In this document: in pieces, positions 1 through 8,730 of the stretch
Layout: each line of letters opens with the position of its first letter
Numbering within the stretch: position 1 is the stretch's first letter
Source of the DNA: Gloeobacter morelensis MG652769
GTDB lineage: Bacteria > Cyanobacteriota > Cyanobacteriia > Gloeobacterales > Gloeobacteraceae
Direction of reading: 5' to 3'
DNA length: 64,000 nt
Assembly: GCF_021018745.1 (NCBI RefSeq)
Contig: NZ_CP063845.1
Location: 2,666,001-2,730,000 of the forward strand
Position numbers and translations under genes: made by a program
The notes under the pieces: generated by a model
Database searches by the model: none
Told to the model about the DNA's origin: nothing
The model's input: the letters and a program-made list of their open reading frames with translations, nothing else

Positions 1-429
1 AGCTTTCCGCGCGAGGATCTGACGCTGCGCATCGGCTCGCTGATTGGCCTCGACACGCCCGAATCGGTGGCGGCGGGCCAGTCGGGCCTCACCGACCGCA
101 TCCTGCCCAGAGGCGGCCTGCGCATCTTCCTCAACGGCTCGGCCATCGAGCGGCTGGTCCTCAACGGCGACAACATCGAGGTCAAACTGCCCCGCTGGCT
201 GTTGCAGCGCGGCAGCAACCGGCTGATGTTGAGTGTCGATCCCTACGACCAGAACAATATATCTATATCCAAGCCTGTCACCGGCCTGTACGGCACGGCG
301 ACCCGCAGCAGCTTCGATCTGGATGATCTAGAATTTGCCCATCTAGTGATCGTCGATCCGACCGGATCGCTCGTCGACGGCAAGCTGGAGGGCGAACTCG
401 GTAAAAAGCCGTCGCCGCCCGGTCCCTGA
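1..429 (+). CDS. Dockerin-family secreted protein, C-terminal part (5' end outside window)
   Basis: The reading frame is open from base 1 and ends with TGA at 427-429, so the start lies to the left of the window. The visible 142 residues match the C-terminal module of the next two genes: the LRIGSLIGLDTPES motif, an AAGQS turn, a beta-rich stretch with FLNG and LNGDNIEVKLPRWLL, and a final DLEFAHLVIVDP segment. It is therefore the first of three tandem paralogues. By analogy the missing part should hold a signal peptide, a dockerin pair and a carboxypeptidase-regulatory-like domain; this is inferred. The C-terminal module is unrecognised and looks like an all-beta carbohydrate-binding-type fold, which is a guess from strand pattern only. 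Confidence 0.75.
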   Translation, partial: SFPREDLTLRIGSLIGLDTPESVAAGQSGLTDRILPRGGLRIFLNGSAIERLVLNGDNIEVKLPRWLLQRGSNRLMLSVDPYDQNNISISKPVTGLYGTATRSSFDLDDLEFAHLVIVDPTGSLVDGKLEGELGKKPSPPGP

Positions 430-445
430 ACTCGGGAGGTGCCTC

Positions 446-1537
446 GTGCGCCAAATTGTATATTTATTTGTTTGCCTGGGCCTCTGGACGGCGGGAGCCG
501 CGGTCCGGGCGACGAGCGGCGACGTCAACGGCGACGGCCGCGTCGATGCGGGCGACATCCGCCTCATCGATGCGTACCTGGAAGGCTCGCTGCTGCTGCA
601 GGACGAGCAGATCAAAGCCGCCGACGCCGACGGCGACGGCAAGATCACCGCCACCGACCGCGAGATGCTCGACAGGCGCCTTTCGGGTCTTGCGGTGGGG
701 TCCGCGGCACCTGGCCGCAGCGCGAGCCGGGGTCAGGCGGATCTGACCAGTGCCGACGGCGGTGTGGTGGTGGATAAGACCACCGGCAGGCCGCTTGCAG
801 GCGTCGAAGTGTCGCTGCCGGACGAAAAGATCACCGTGCGCACCGATTCCCAGGGCCGTTTTCGCTTACCTGGCACCTCCTCCGGCAAAATTCTCTCGGC
901 CCGCGCCGAGAACTACGTGCCTGCTTCTGTGACCACCCGCGGCCAGCGGGGTTTTCAGTTGCAGCTGGAGCGCCTCAACCCGCGCGTGCAGGTGCTCGAC
1001 GACGAACTGGTGCATCTGGGAGATAACAACTACGACCGCCGCTCGGCAGGAGCGGGGCAATTCCAGGCACCTGCCGCCGGCACCCGCTACACCCGCACCT
1101 TTGGGCTCGGCCGCTCTCCAAATCAGGATCTACAACTGCGCATCGGCTCGCTCATCGGCATCGACACCGAAGAAGCGATCGCCGCTGGTCAATCGAATCT
1201 CCCGGCCGCCGGCCGCCGCGAGCAACGGGCCGGTGGCGTGAAGGTGCGTCTCAACGGCCGGCTCATCGGTGAATTAATCCTGAACGGCGACGACATCGCC
1301 ATTGCGTTGCCGCGGCAACTGTTGCGCCCAGGCGCCAACGAGCTCGCCCTCGAGGCGGCGCTCATCAACCGCAGCGGCGTGGTTATCGAACCCGACAGCT
1401 TCCTGGGCAAGATGCGCGGGCTGGGCCTGGGGGACATGGCCCTATCCCCCGATTCGCTAGACTATGACGATATCGAGTTCACCCATCTGGTGATTGTCGA
1501 TCCGAGCGGCAAGGCGCTGGAGCGTCGGGAACCCTAA
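446..1537 (+). CDS. Secreted dockerin type I repeat protein with carboxypeptidase-regulatory-like domain
   Basis: The 363-residue product opens with a signal peptide (MRQIVYLFVCLGLWTAG, cleavage near residues 20-25). Two dockerin-type calcium loops follow at about residues 25-75: DVNGDGRVDAGD and DADGDGKITATD, each with the F-hand D-x-D/N-x-D pattern. Residues 100-170 (VVVDKTTGRPLAGVEVSL ... TDSQGRFRLP) match the carboxypeptidase-regulatory-like beta-sandwich. Residues 215-355 form the beta-rich module shared with the neighbouring genes. Dockerins normally bind cohesins on scaffoldins, but no cohesin is visible here, so the loops may simply be structural calcium sites. The gene starts 16 bp after the preceding stop, with GGGAGGTG upstream of the ATG. 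It probably forms an operon with its two paralogues. Confidence 0.8.
   Translation: MRQIVYLFVCLGLWTAGAAVRATSGDVNGDGRVDAGDIRLIDAYLEGSLLLQDEQIKAADADGDGKITATDREMLDRRLSGLAVGSAAPGRSASRGQADLTSADGGVVVDKTTGRPLAGVEVSLPDEKITVRTDSQGRFRLPGTSSGKILSARAENYVPASVTTRGQRGFQLQLERLNPRVQVLDDELVHLGDNNYDRRSAGAGQFQAPAAGTRYTRTFGLGRSPNQDLQLRIGSLIGIDTEEAIAAGQSNLPAAGRREQRAGGVKVRLNGRLIGELILNGDDIAIALPRQLLRPGANELALEAALINRSGVVIEPDSFLGKMRGLGLGDMALSPDSLDYDDIEFTHLVIVDPSGKALERREP
518..696 (+). repeat. Copy 1 of 179-bp near-identical repeat encoding the dockerin pair
   Basis: This segment differs from 1653-1831 at only two positions by eye (gat/gac and gtctt/gcctt), both silent, while flanking sequence in the two genes is clearly diverged. 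The sharp island of identity suggests gene conversion or strong constraint. Confidence 0.85.
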
Positions 1538-1586
1538 AAGCCCGACGTCACGTCCATTGCTGATAGACCCTAGATTTATCACCCCG

Positions 1587-2720
1587 ATGATCCGCGTTCT
1601 GTGTTTGGTTGGTCTTGCCTTGCTCGCAGCCGCTCCGGCCTGGGCTGAAGGTGGCGACGTCAACGGCGACGGCCGCGTCGATGCGGGCGACATCCGCCTC
1701 ATCGACGCGTACCTGGAAGGCTCGCTGCTGCTGCAGGACGAGCAGATCAAAGCCGCCGACGCCGACGGCGACGGCAAGATCACCGCCACCGACCGCGAGA
1801 TGCTCGACAGGCGCCTTTCGGGCCTTGCGGTCACTCCCGCTCCAGCCGGTCGCACTGCGAGCGCGGCTCAAAACCAGAGGACCGCCGCCCCCGATACCAC
1901 AGGCGCGTCTATCGATCTCAAAAGCGCCGACAGCGGCGTGGTGGTGGATAAGACCACCGGCAGGCCGCTTGCGGGTGTCGAAGTGTCACTCCCGGATGAG
2001 GGGGTGACCGTGCGCACCGATTCCCAGGGCCGCTTTCAACTGCCCAAATCGAGCGCCGGGAAAATTTTGACGGCAAAAGCCTCTAATTACGCTCCGACGG
2101 CGATGGCTTCGCGGGGGGGGGGCGGCTTTCAGCTCAAGCTCGAACGCTTGAGCCCCCGCCTGCAGGTAGTCGACGACGGCCTGGTGCACCTGGGCGACAA
2201 CAGCTTCGGCCCCGGTTCGGCCAACTACGCCGAATTTCGCCAACCCGCCCAGGGCCGCAGCTACACCAAAACCTTTGCCCTCGATCGCCTCCCCCAGCGC
2301 GACATGATCCTGCGCATCGGCTCACTGATTGGTCTGGATACCCCCGAATCGGTAGCAGCCGGCCAATCGCAACTGCCCCTGTACGGCACTTCCAGCGACG
2401 GATTGCGCGTCTACCTCAACGGCAGCCTGATCAAACAGATCTTCATCAACGGCGACAACATCCCGGTCACCATTCCCCGCTGGCTTTTGGTGCGCGGCAA
2501 CAACGAACTGCGCCTGGAGACCCATCCGGTGGGCGGCAACCGGGGTGGAGCGGTGATGAGCAGCCGGGGCTTCGGCGGTATGCTGGGCGGCCTGTTCGGT
2601 TTCGGGGGAGGCATGCGCTTCCCGATAGACAGCACCCCCGACTACGACGACATTGAATTTGCCCACCTGGTGCTCGAAGATCCAAGTAGCAACGAGCGCC
2701 CGTCGCGGGTGGAGTTTTAG
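1587..2720 (+). CDS. Secreted dockerin type I repeat protein, third tandem paralogue
   Basis: The 377-residue product has the same order as its upstream neighbour: a signal peptide (MIRVLCLVGLALLAAAPAWA), two dockerin loops, a carboxypeptidase-regulatory-like domain and the beta-rich module ending in DYDDIEFAHLVLEDP. The ATG at 1587 was chosen because it begins directly with the signal peptide. An upstream in-frame start at 1494 lies inside the previous gene and encodes non-signal sequence. A glycine- and methionine-rich insertion near residues 325-345 (around GGMLGGLFGFGGGMRF) is absent from the other two copies. The likely location is the periplasm or cell surface. The ligand and role are unknown. 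Confidence 0.8.
   Translation: MIRVLCLVGLALLAAAPAWAEGGDVNGDGRVDAGDIRLIDAYLEGSLLLQDEQIKAADADGDGKITATDREMLDRRLSGLAVTPAPAGRTASAAQNQRTAAPDTTGASIDLKSADSGVVVDKTTGRPLAGVEVSLPDEGVTVRTDSQGRFQLPKSSAGKILTAKASNYAPTAMASRGGGGFQLKLERLSPRLQVVDDGLVHLGDNSFGPGSANYAEFRQPAQGRSYTKTFALDRLPQRDMILRIGSLIGLDTPESVAAGQSQLPLYGTSSDGLRVYLNGSLIKQIFINGDNIPVTIPRWLLVRGNNELRLETHPVGGNRGGAVMSSRGFGGMLGGLFGFGGGMRFPIDSTPDYDDIEFAHLVLEDPSSNERPSRVEF
1653..1831 (+). repeat. Copy 2 of 179-bp near-identical repeat encoding the dockerin pair
   Basis: Partner of 518-696, two mismatches over 179 bp by eye. It covers both calcium loops and ends where the two proteins diverge. Confidence 0.85.
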
Positions 2721-2743
2721 AGCAGGTGTCAGGTGCCGGTAAG

Positions 2744-3925
2744 CTACCAGGGAGTATTTTGTCGCTCGTGGGCGACCCGCTCGTAGACTGCCACCGTCGA
2801 GCGGGCGATACTCTCCCAGCCGAAGCGGGACCAGACCGCCGCGCGGGCGTTGTCCTTGAGCCACTGGGCGTAGCCGGGGTTGCGGATCACTTCAAGAATG
2901 CCCCAAGCAAGCGAATCGGCGTTGCCGGTGTAGGTGACCACGCCCGTCTTGGTGTGGGTGACCACCTCCGGTAGGCCGCCGGTGTCGGAGACCACCACCG
3001 GCACCCCGGCGGCAAAGCTTTCGAGCGCCACGATCCCAAAGGGTTCGTACAGGCTCGGGAAGACCGCACAGTCGGCCACCTGCTGAAAGCGGTCGAGATC
3101 GTCGTCGGGCATGAAGCCGGTGAAGTAGCACTTGTTCGAGAGGCCGAGTTCGCCCACCCGCCGCCGGAGGTGATCGGTGTTGCCGCCGCCGATAATCACG
3201 AATTTGGCATCCGGGTGCTCCCAGAGCACCTTGGGCATCGCTTCCACCAGAAACTGGACGCCCTTTTCGTAGGCCATCCGCCCGACGTAGTAGACAATCT
3301 TTTCGTGGTCATAGGCGAAGCGGCGGCGAAACGCCCAACGGTCAAAATCGGCCCGCTCTTTTTTGGAAGCTTTGATGCCGTTGGGAATAACGTCCATCTT
3401 GTCCCAGGGGCAGCCGAAGGCGCGCCCCAGTTCGCCGCGCATGTAGTTGGTGCAGACGATCGTCCGCCAGGACTGGTAGACCAGCGAAAACTCCTTGAGG
3501 TGAATATAGCGCTGGGTGTCGGTCCAGATGCCGTTGTACCGGCCGTACTCGGTGGCGTGTACGGTGGAGACCACCGGCAGCTTGAAGTTGTACTTGAGGG
3601 CGACGGCCGCGTCCTGCACCAGCCAGTCGTGGGCATGGACGAGGTCGAAGGGACCGTCTTCCATGAGGAGCTTGGCGCCGCGCGCCCCCATAGCCTCGTT
3701 CATCAGGACAATCCAGTGAAAGAAGTCGTTGGCCGTTCCCACCGGCACCCGGTGCACCGAGATACCGTCGACGATCTCATAGCCCGGCGCCTGGCCAAAT
3801 TCGACAGTAATTAGATGCACTTGGTGGCCGAGGCGGACGATCTCCGGGTACAGTTCGGCGACATGGCGGGCGATGCCGCCCACGATGCGCGGCGGAAATT
3901 CCCAGACCAGGGCAAGGATTTTCAT
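2744..3925 (-). CDS. Glycosyltransferase family 4 (glycogen synthase/sucrose synthase-like GT-B)
   Basis: The 393-residue product begins with MKILALVWEFPPRIVGGIARH, the N-terminal glycine-loop region of GT4 enzymes. It carries VVYYVGRMAYEKGVQ-type central sequence (YYVGRMAYEKGVQFLVEAMP) at the start of the second Rossmann domain and the E-x7-E element EPFGIVALE near the C-terminus, which binds the nucleotide-sugar donor. Length is typical for the family. It is a retaining, nucleotide-sugar-dependent transferase of the cytoplasm; donor and acceptor cannot be read from sequence. It is convergent with the dockerin genes and divergent from accA. The start is well placed at the onset of homology. 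Glycogen-, sucrose- or exopolysaccharide-related roles are all possible. Confidence 0.85.
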   Translation of the reverse strand: MKILALVWEFPPRIVGGIARHVAELYPEIVRLGHQVHLITVEFGQAPGYEIVDGISVHRVPVGTANDFFHWIVLMNEAMGARGAKLLMEDGPFDLVHAHDWLVQDAAVALKYNFKLPVVSTVHATEYGRYNGIWTDTQRYIHLKEFSLVYQSWRTIVCTNYMRGELGRAFGCPWDKMDVIPNGIKASKKERADFDRWAFRRRFAYDHEKIVYYVGRMAYEKGVQFLVEAMPKVLWEHPDAKFVIIGGGNTDHLRRRVGELGLSNKCYFTGFMPDDDLDRFQQVADCAVFPSLYEPFGIVALESFAAGVPVVVSDTGGLPEVVTHTKTGVVTYTGNADSLAWGILEVIRNPGYAQWLKDNARAAVWSRFGWESIARSTVAVYERVAHERQNTPW

Positions 3926-4032
3926 GAAGGCAAGACTCGGCGGAACACTGCGTCAAAACCAGCATACTGTGCACCCCGGACGGATGGACCCCGGGCAACT
4001 GCTAGGATGTGCTCACTCATCGGTCATTCGCC

Positions 4033-5013
4033 ATGACGCAATCTCGCAGTGCAACACCCGGACCTTCGCTGGATTTTGAGCGCGAGCTGATGGAACTGGA
4101 GGCGCGCCTCGACGACATCCGGCGCTTTGCCGAAGAAAACAACGTCGATGTCTCGGCGCAACTGGCTGAGATCGAAGCGCGGGCTGCAGAACTGCGCCGC
4201 GATCTGTACGCCAACCTGCCCCCCAAAGATATTTTGCAGCTGGCCCGCAATCCGAAGCGGCCCAGTACCCTCGACTACATCCAGCTGTTGTGCGAAGACT
4301 GGGTCGAATTGCACGGCGACCGGCTGTTTGGCGACGATCTGGCCCTGGTGGGGGGCCTGGCGCGCCTGGGGGATCACCCGGTGGTGATCATGGGCCATCA
4401 AAAAGGCCGCGACACCAAGGACAACATCCAGCGCAACTTCGGCATGCCCCAGCCGGAGGGTTACCGCAAAGCCCTGCGCCTGATGGACCATGCCAACCAT
4501 TTTCAATTGCCGATCATTGCCCTCATCGACACCCCCGGCGCCCACGCCGGTGTCGATGCCGAACAGCGGGGCCAGGGGGAGGCGATTGCCCGCAATCTCC
4601 AGCACATGTTCAGCTACGAGGTACCTATCCTTTGCGCGGTGATCGGCGAGGGCGGCTCCGGCGGAGCGCTCGCCATCGGCGTCGGCAACCGCATGCTGAT
4701 GTTCGAGTACGCCGTTTACTCGGTGATTTCTCCCGACAGCTGCTCGGTAATCCTCTGGCGCGACAAAAAGCACATCGAGCAGGCCGCCAATGCCCTGAAG
4801 ATCACTGCCCGCGATCTCAAGCAACTGGGGATCGTCGATGAGATTATTCCCGAACCCCCGGGAGGCGCCCACCGCGACCCGCAGCGCGCCGCCGCCAATC
4901 TCAAAGAAGCGCTCCTGCGACACTTGAATGAACTACTGGCGATAGACGGCCCCACCCGCCGCACCCAGCGCTACGAGAAATTTCGGGCCATGGCCCGCTT
5001 CCAGGAAATCTAA
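4033..5013 (+). CDS. accA: Acetyl-CoA carboxylase carboxyltransferase subunit alpha
   Basis: The 326-residue protein is the alpha subunit of the carboxyltransferase that moves the carboxyl group from biotin-BCCP to acetyl-CoA, making malonyl-CoA for fatty acid synthesis. It shows the hallmark ELHGDRLFGDD, GHQKGRDTKDNIQRNFGMP, DTPGAHAG and GEGGSGGALAIG stretches of AccA. Length fits the family. The ATG at 4033 gives the usual N-terminus (a short leader then LDFERELMELE); the alternative at 4009 adds eight unsupported residues. No other acc gene is adjacent, which is common in cyanobacteria. Malonyl-CoA from this enzyme would also supply the lipid megasynthase at 48-62 kb, but the genes are far apart. 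Confidence 0.95.
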   Translation: MTQSRSATPGPSLDFERELMELEARLDDIRRFAEENNVDVSAQLAEIEARAAELRRDLYANLPPKDILQLARNPKRPSTLDYIQLLCEDWVELHGDRLFGDDLALVGGLARLGDHPVVIMGHQKGRDTKDNIQRNFGMPQPEGYRKALRLMDHANHFQLPIIALIDTPGAHAGVDAEQRGQGEAIARNLQHMFSYEVPILCAVIGEGGSGGALAIGVGNRMLMFEYAVYSVISPDSCSVILWRDKKHIEQAANALKITARDLKQLGIVDEIIPEPPGGAHRDPQRAAANLKEALLRHLNELLAIDGPTRRTQRYEKFRAMARFQEI

Positions 5014-5054
5014 CCCCCGGCTACGCAACCCCCCTTCTCAAGGGGAGCCGGGGG
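5014..5054. terminator. Shared hairpin between convergent accA and the MerR gene
   Basis: A perfect 9-bp inverted repeat (cccccggct at 5014-5022, agccggggg at 5046-5054) fills the whole gap between the two convergent stop codons. A nested cccctt/aagggg stem lies inside. There is no T-run on either side, so it may act as a bidirectional transcript end without being a classical intrinsic terminator. Confidence 0.55.
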
Positions 5055-5055
5055 A

Positions 5056-5451
5056 TCAGACTTCTTCCTCTATCTGCACTTCCAGCTGGCCGATCTTCGA
5101 GCGTAGCCGCTGGATCTCTTGTTGCATCTTTTGCTTTTGCTTATCCAGTTCGCGCTGACGCGAGTCGAGTTCTTCTTTGAGCAGGGCAATTTGCTTCACC
5201 CCTTCGAGGTTGACTTTTAACTCCTGGGTGAGGCGCTTGATGTAGCGCAACTGCTCGATATCGTGCTCAGAATACAGACGTGTCTCGCGCTCTTTGCCGC
5301 CCTTGCCCTCGCCGCGACCCGGCATGCGATAGGGACGTAACAGACCTGCCCGCTCGTACTGGCGCAGGGTTTGCGGGTGCATCCCGACCAACTCCGCCGC
5401 GACCGAAATAATGTAGACGGGCCGGTCCTTCGGATTGTCGAAGTGAACCAT
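5056..5451 (-). CDS. hspR: MerR-family transcriptional regulator, HspR-like
   Basis: The 131-residue protein has the MerR winged-helix N-terminus ([28 protein letters not shown]) with the HspR-typical [10 protein letters not shown] recognition region, then a basic wing ([20 protein letters not shown]). A C-terminal coiled coil (residues 85-128) should dimerise it. HspR represses chaperone operons through HAIR operators and uses DnaK as co-repressor in actinobacteria. Here the gene stands alone with no dnaK or clpB beside it. HspR is the best family match; a generic MerR/GlnR-type regulator is the alternative. An upstream promoter with a HAIR-like half site hints at autoregulation. Confidence 0.75.
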   Translation of the reverse strand: MVHFDNPKDRPVYIISVAAELVGMHPQTLRQYERAGLLRPYRMPGRGEGKGGKERETRLYSEHDIEQLRYIKRLTQELKVNLEGVKQIALLKEELDSRQRELDKQKQKMQQEIQRLRSKIGQLEVQIEEEV

Positions 5452-5468
5452 GACTTGAGCCCAAACCT

Positions 5469-5497
5469 GGCATACGAGCTTATGCTAACACACTCAA
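5469..5497 (-). promoter_or_regulatory. Predicted promoter and possible HAIR-like operator of the hspR-like gene
   Basis: Read on the minus strand there is TTGAGT (5492-5497), a 17-bp spacer, then TATGCC (5469-5474), about 18 bp before the ATG. The -35 hexamer lies inside ACTCAA, a half site of the HAIR consensus (CTTGAGT-N7-ACTCAAG). An imperfect second half, CTTATGC, lies six bases away rather than seven. The match is suggestive only. Confidence 0.35.
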
Positions 5498-5525
5498 TAC
5501 ACCCGGCTGTATCGGGGAATAGCGC

Positions 5526-8500
5526 CTACAGCACGACGTTGAGCTGGGAGCCCTGGTGGTTTTTTTCGACCTCGATGCGCGACTGGAAGGCTTCTTTGAG
5601 TTCTTGGATGTGGGTGATCACCAGGATACAGGCAAAGTCGCCGGCGACGGTGTTGATCGACTGCACCAAGCGGTCGCGGCCCTCGGCATCCTGGGTACCG
5701 AAGCCTTCGTCGATGATCAGCGTTTGCAATGCGGCCCCGGAGCGACGGGCCAGCAGTCGCGAGAGGGCGAGGCGAATGGCGAAGTTGACCCGGTAGGCTT
5801 CGCCTCCTGAGTAAGTTTCGTAGGGACGTGTGCCGCGGGCGTCGGCAATCAAAATGTCGAGGGTATCGATCAGTTTTTTGGCGTTTTTGGCGGCGCGCTG
5901 GGTGATGAACTGGACGTGCAGCTGGCTGTCGCACAGCCGGGAGAGCAGCCGGTTGGTCTCAGTCTCCAGTTCAGGAAGCACGTTTTCGATGATCAGTGCC
6001 TGGATGCCGTTTTTGCCGAAGGCGCGGGTGAGTTCTTTGTAGAGGGCCTGCTGCCGCTGGGCGTGCTCCAGCTGGCTTTGCTGCTGGGCAATTTGCTCCT
6101 GGAGGGCATCTATCTGGGCGAGACGCTGGTCGGCTGCTCCGAGTTCGCTGAGTTTGTGCTCCTGGTGGCGGCGGTTGCGCAACTCCTCCGCCTGTGCTGC
6201 GGCCAGGGCTTCGCGTGGGTCGGGGGTGGCGTCGAGTTCGGCCTGCAGGGTAGCGCGCTGTTCGCCCAGGCGCACGAGCAGGTCTTTGCTCTCGGCCCAG
6301 GCTTTTTGCAGCTCCTGGAGAACGCCACGCTCCTCGGGGTGGCGGTTGCGCGCTTTGATCAGTTCCTGCTGGCGGCTCAGCCAGTGGAGGTGATCTTGCA
6401 GGTGCTTGCGCAGGTTCTGGTGGGCGGCGCTGTCGTACCCAAGCGATTGCAGTTGCTCGGTGGTGGCACGCAGATGGTGTTGCAGTTCCTGGCCGTACTG
6501 TTGGTGGGTGAGTTGGCTTTCCATCTGGTGGCAGGTTCGCTCAAGCGCCGGGATCTCCGCTTCGAGCTGGCCCAGTTGCCGCCGGGCGCGCTCCAGTTCG
6601 CCCGCGCGGATCTCCGCCCATCGCCAGCGGTCGGCCTCGCTGCGGGCCATGGCGTGATCTTTTTCGTCGTAGTTGATGATCTGGATGTGCTGGAGCACTC
6701 CGGCGTGGCGGGCCTTGAGATCCTGGGCATAATCGCCGCGCTCAAGCTGGGTGCGGAGGGCCTGAATTTGGCTGCGCAACTGCTGGCTGGTACTGCTGCT
6801 CTCGTCGACGGCGCTCAGCTGTTGGCGCAGTTGGGCCTGCTGCTGCAACAGCGACGGCAATTGCTCCAGTTCGCGCACCAGCTCGCTGTACTCGGTGCGC
6901 AGCACCCGCACCTCGTGCTCGGCGGCGCTGATCTGGTGGGCCAGCAGTGTCAGGTGATCTTCGAGTTCGGCGTGCTGGCGCTGGTGTTGCTCGCCCAAGA
7001 GCTCTCGGTGCTCGGCATCGAGGGGGCCGCCGCACAGGGGACAATCGGTCTCCCCCTGGGCCAGCAGCGCCGCTTTTTCAGCCAGCTGGTCGAGTTCTTT
7101 GCGGTACTGCTGTTGTTGAGCCCGCAGTTTCGCTTCGAAGGTGCTGCGCTCCAGCCCTTTTTCGGTGACCCGCTGCTGGTAGACCCGTTTTTTTTCGAGT
7201 TGCTCGACTTTTTCGCTGACTTTTTGAAACGTCTGCTCGAGGAAGCCGCGGCGGCTGAGATCTTGCTGCAGTTTGCGCTGTTGCTGCTCGTAGACGGGGA
7301 TCTGGGCGGCCAGTTCGCTGTAGACGCGGTGGATCTCCCGTTCGAGTTGGAGTTTTTCTTCGGTGTGGGGAAAGACCTCGCGCTGACGCTGTTCGTAGCT
7401 GGTGAGCAACTCGCGCGCGCGCGCCAGTTCTGCTAAACCCTGATCAATCTTGGCAGCCTCCTCCAGGATGGTCTGCGCCTCGCGCCGCTGCTGGGTGAGC
7501 CCGTCGAAGCGGCTTTTGTGGCGCTGCAGCTGCAGTTCGAGCTGGTGGCGCTCGCCGTCGAGGCGCCGTTCGAGTTCGGCGCGCCGGACGGTGAGCGTCT
7601 GGTGGCGGTTGCCCCGCTCGCCCATCGCCGCTTCCTCAGCAAACAGCTGCTGGTAGCGCGCACAACCCTGGGTGATCTGGGCTTCCTGTTCCAGGAGCAC
7701 CTCCAACTCGCGCACGGCGCGCGCCTGGCGCTCGCACTGGGCGTGCAGGCGGCTGTGGGTCTGATGGGTCTGGGTGATCTGGCTGTCGAGGCGTTCGAGT
7801 TGCCCGGCGAGTTGTTCGCGCTGGCGCGAGCGGGTCGTGAGCAGCTCCAGGCACTGCTGGATCTGGGCCTGTTGGGCGCGCAGCGCTTCGAGTTCGCCTG
7901 CTGTCGCATCGCGCCGCACCTGGACCATTGGTCGCTCGCCAAGCGCCAGGCGGCTTCTTTGCAGCTGGTCTGCCAGCACCTGGGCGCGGCCGGCGAACTG
8001 TTTTTCGTGCTCTTTGCTGCGCTCGCACAGCTGTTCGTAGCGGTTGAGATTGAGAATTTCGACGAGCACTTCTTTGCGCTCGGCGGGGCGCTTGACGGTA
8101 AATTCGTCGGCGCGGCCCTGGCGCAAATAGGCTGAGTTGATGAACGTGTCGTAGTCCATCTTCAGCACTTCGTTAATCGCCTCCTGGGTGACCCGCAGCG
8201 CCGGACGGGTGAGCGTGCGAAAGCTCTCACCGTCGCCCACCTGAAATTCGAGGCTGCTGGTCTTGCCCGTCACCCGGGTGCGGATGATCCGAAAGCGCTG
8301 CCCCTCGCATGCAAAAGTCAGATCCACGCGCGCCTCGGTCGCCCCCCGCCGCACCACATCGTCGTCGGAGTCGGCCCGCGATTTGCCCCAGAGCACCCAG
8401 GTGAGCGCCTCTAAGAGCGACGATTTGCCCGAACCGTTCGCTCCGCAGATGCAGGCGGTATGGATCCCGGAAAAGTCCAGGCGACCGTCGCGGTAGCTCA

Positions 8501-8534
8501 AGAAATTGCTGAGGCTCAGGTGAAGGGGAATCAT
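5526..8534 (-). CDS. sbcC: SbcC/Rad50-type SMC-like nuclease ATPase subunit
   Basis: The 1002-residue protein begins with the SbcC signature MIPLHLSLSNFLSYRDG and a Walker A motif GANGSGKSS near residue 35. Two long glutamine- and leucine-rich coiled-coil arms (about 170-800) flank a zinc-hook motif CPLCGG near residue 500. At the C-terminus it has the ABC signature YSGGEAYRVNFAIRLALSRL and Walker B LIIDEGFG. SbcC pairs with the SbcD nuclease to process hairpins and double-strand ends. No sbcD is adjacent, so the partner must be encoded elsewhere. Length is typical. The start coincides with the conserved N-terminus. Confidence 0.93.
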   Translation of the reverse strand: MIPLHLSLSNFLSYRDGRLDFSGIHTACICGANGSGKSSLLEALTWVLWGKSRADSDDDVVRRGATEARVDLTFACEGQRFRIIRTRVTGKTSSLEFQVGDGESFRTLTRPALRVTQEAINEVLKMDYDTFINSAYLRQGRADEFTVKRPAERKEVLVEILNLNRYEQLCERSKEHEKQFAGRAQVLADQLQRSRLALGERPMVQVRRDATAGELEALRAQQAQIQQCLELLTTRSRQREQLAGQLERLDSQITQTHQTHSRLHAQCERQARAVRELEVLLEQEAQITQGCARYQQLFAEEAAMGERGNRHQTLTVRRAELERRLDGERHQLELQLQRHKSRFDGLTQQRREAQTILEEAAKIDQGLAELARARELLTSYEQRQREVFPHTEEKLQLEREIHRVYSELAAQIPVYEQQQRKLQQDLSRRGFLEQTFQKVSEKVEQLEKKRVYQQRVTEKGLERSTFEAKLRAQQQQYRKELDQLAEKAALLAQGETDCPLCGGPLDAEHRELLGEQHQRQHAELEDHLTLLAHQISAAEHEVRVLRTEYSELVRELEQLPSLLQQQAQLRQQLSAVDESSSTSQQLRSQIQALRTQLERGDYAQDLKARHAGVLQHIQIINYDEKDHAMARSEADRWRWAEIRAGELERARRQLGQLEAEIPALERTCHQMESQLTHQQYGQELQHHLRATTEQLQSLGYDSAAHQNLRKHLQDHLHWLSRQQELIKARNRHPEERGVLQELQKAWAESKDLLVRLGEQRATLQAELDATPDPREALAAAQAEELRNRRHQEHKLSELGAADQRLAQIDALQEQIAQQQSQLEHAQRQQALYKELTRAFGKNGIQALIIENVLPELETETNRLLSRLCDSQLHVQFITQRAAKNAKKLIDTLDILIADARGTRPYETYSGGEAYRVNFAIRLALSRLLARRSGAALQTLIIDEGFGTQDAEGRDRLVQSINTVAGDFACILVITHIQELKEAFQSRIEVEKNHQGSQLNVVL

Positions 8535-8730
8535 GGCTGTGGGAATCTGTCCATGTCTGCAATGACTCTAGCTTGCGCCGAGCGGTTTGGAACAGCGATC
8601 GGGCGCTAGATGTTGTGTCGTCCGGCGGCCCTCCTAGAGAATAGCTCTACTGCTCCGCGCCGACGGCTGTTCGGAGGCGCCCGGCTGCCGACCAAGACGT
8701 TACACTGGCGGCAGTCGCGGGGGACAGCCG

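Noticed and set aside
5916-7436. 506-codon plus-strand open frame
   Set aside because: It is antisense to the coiled-coil region of sbcC; its Leu/Ala-rich composition is a shadow of GC-rich coiled-coil codons.
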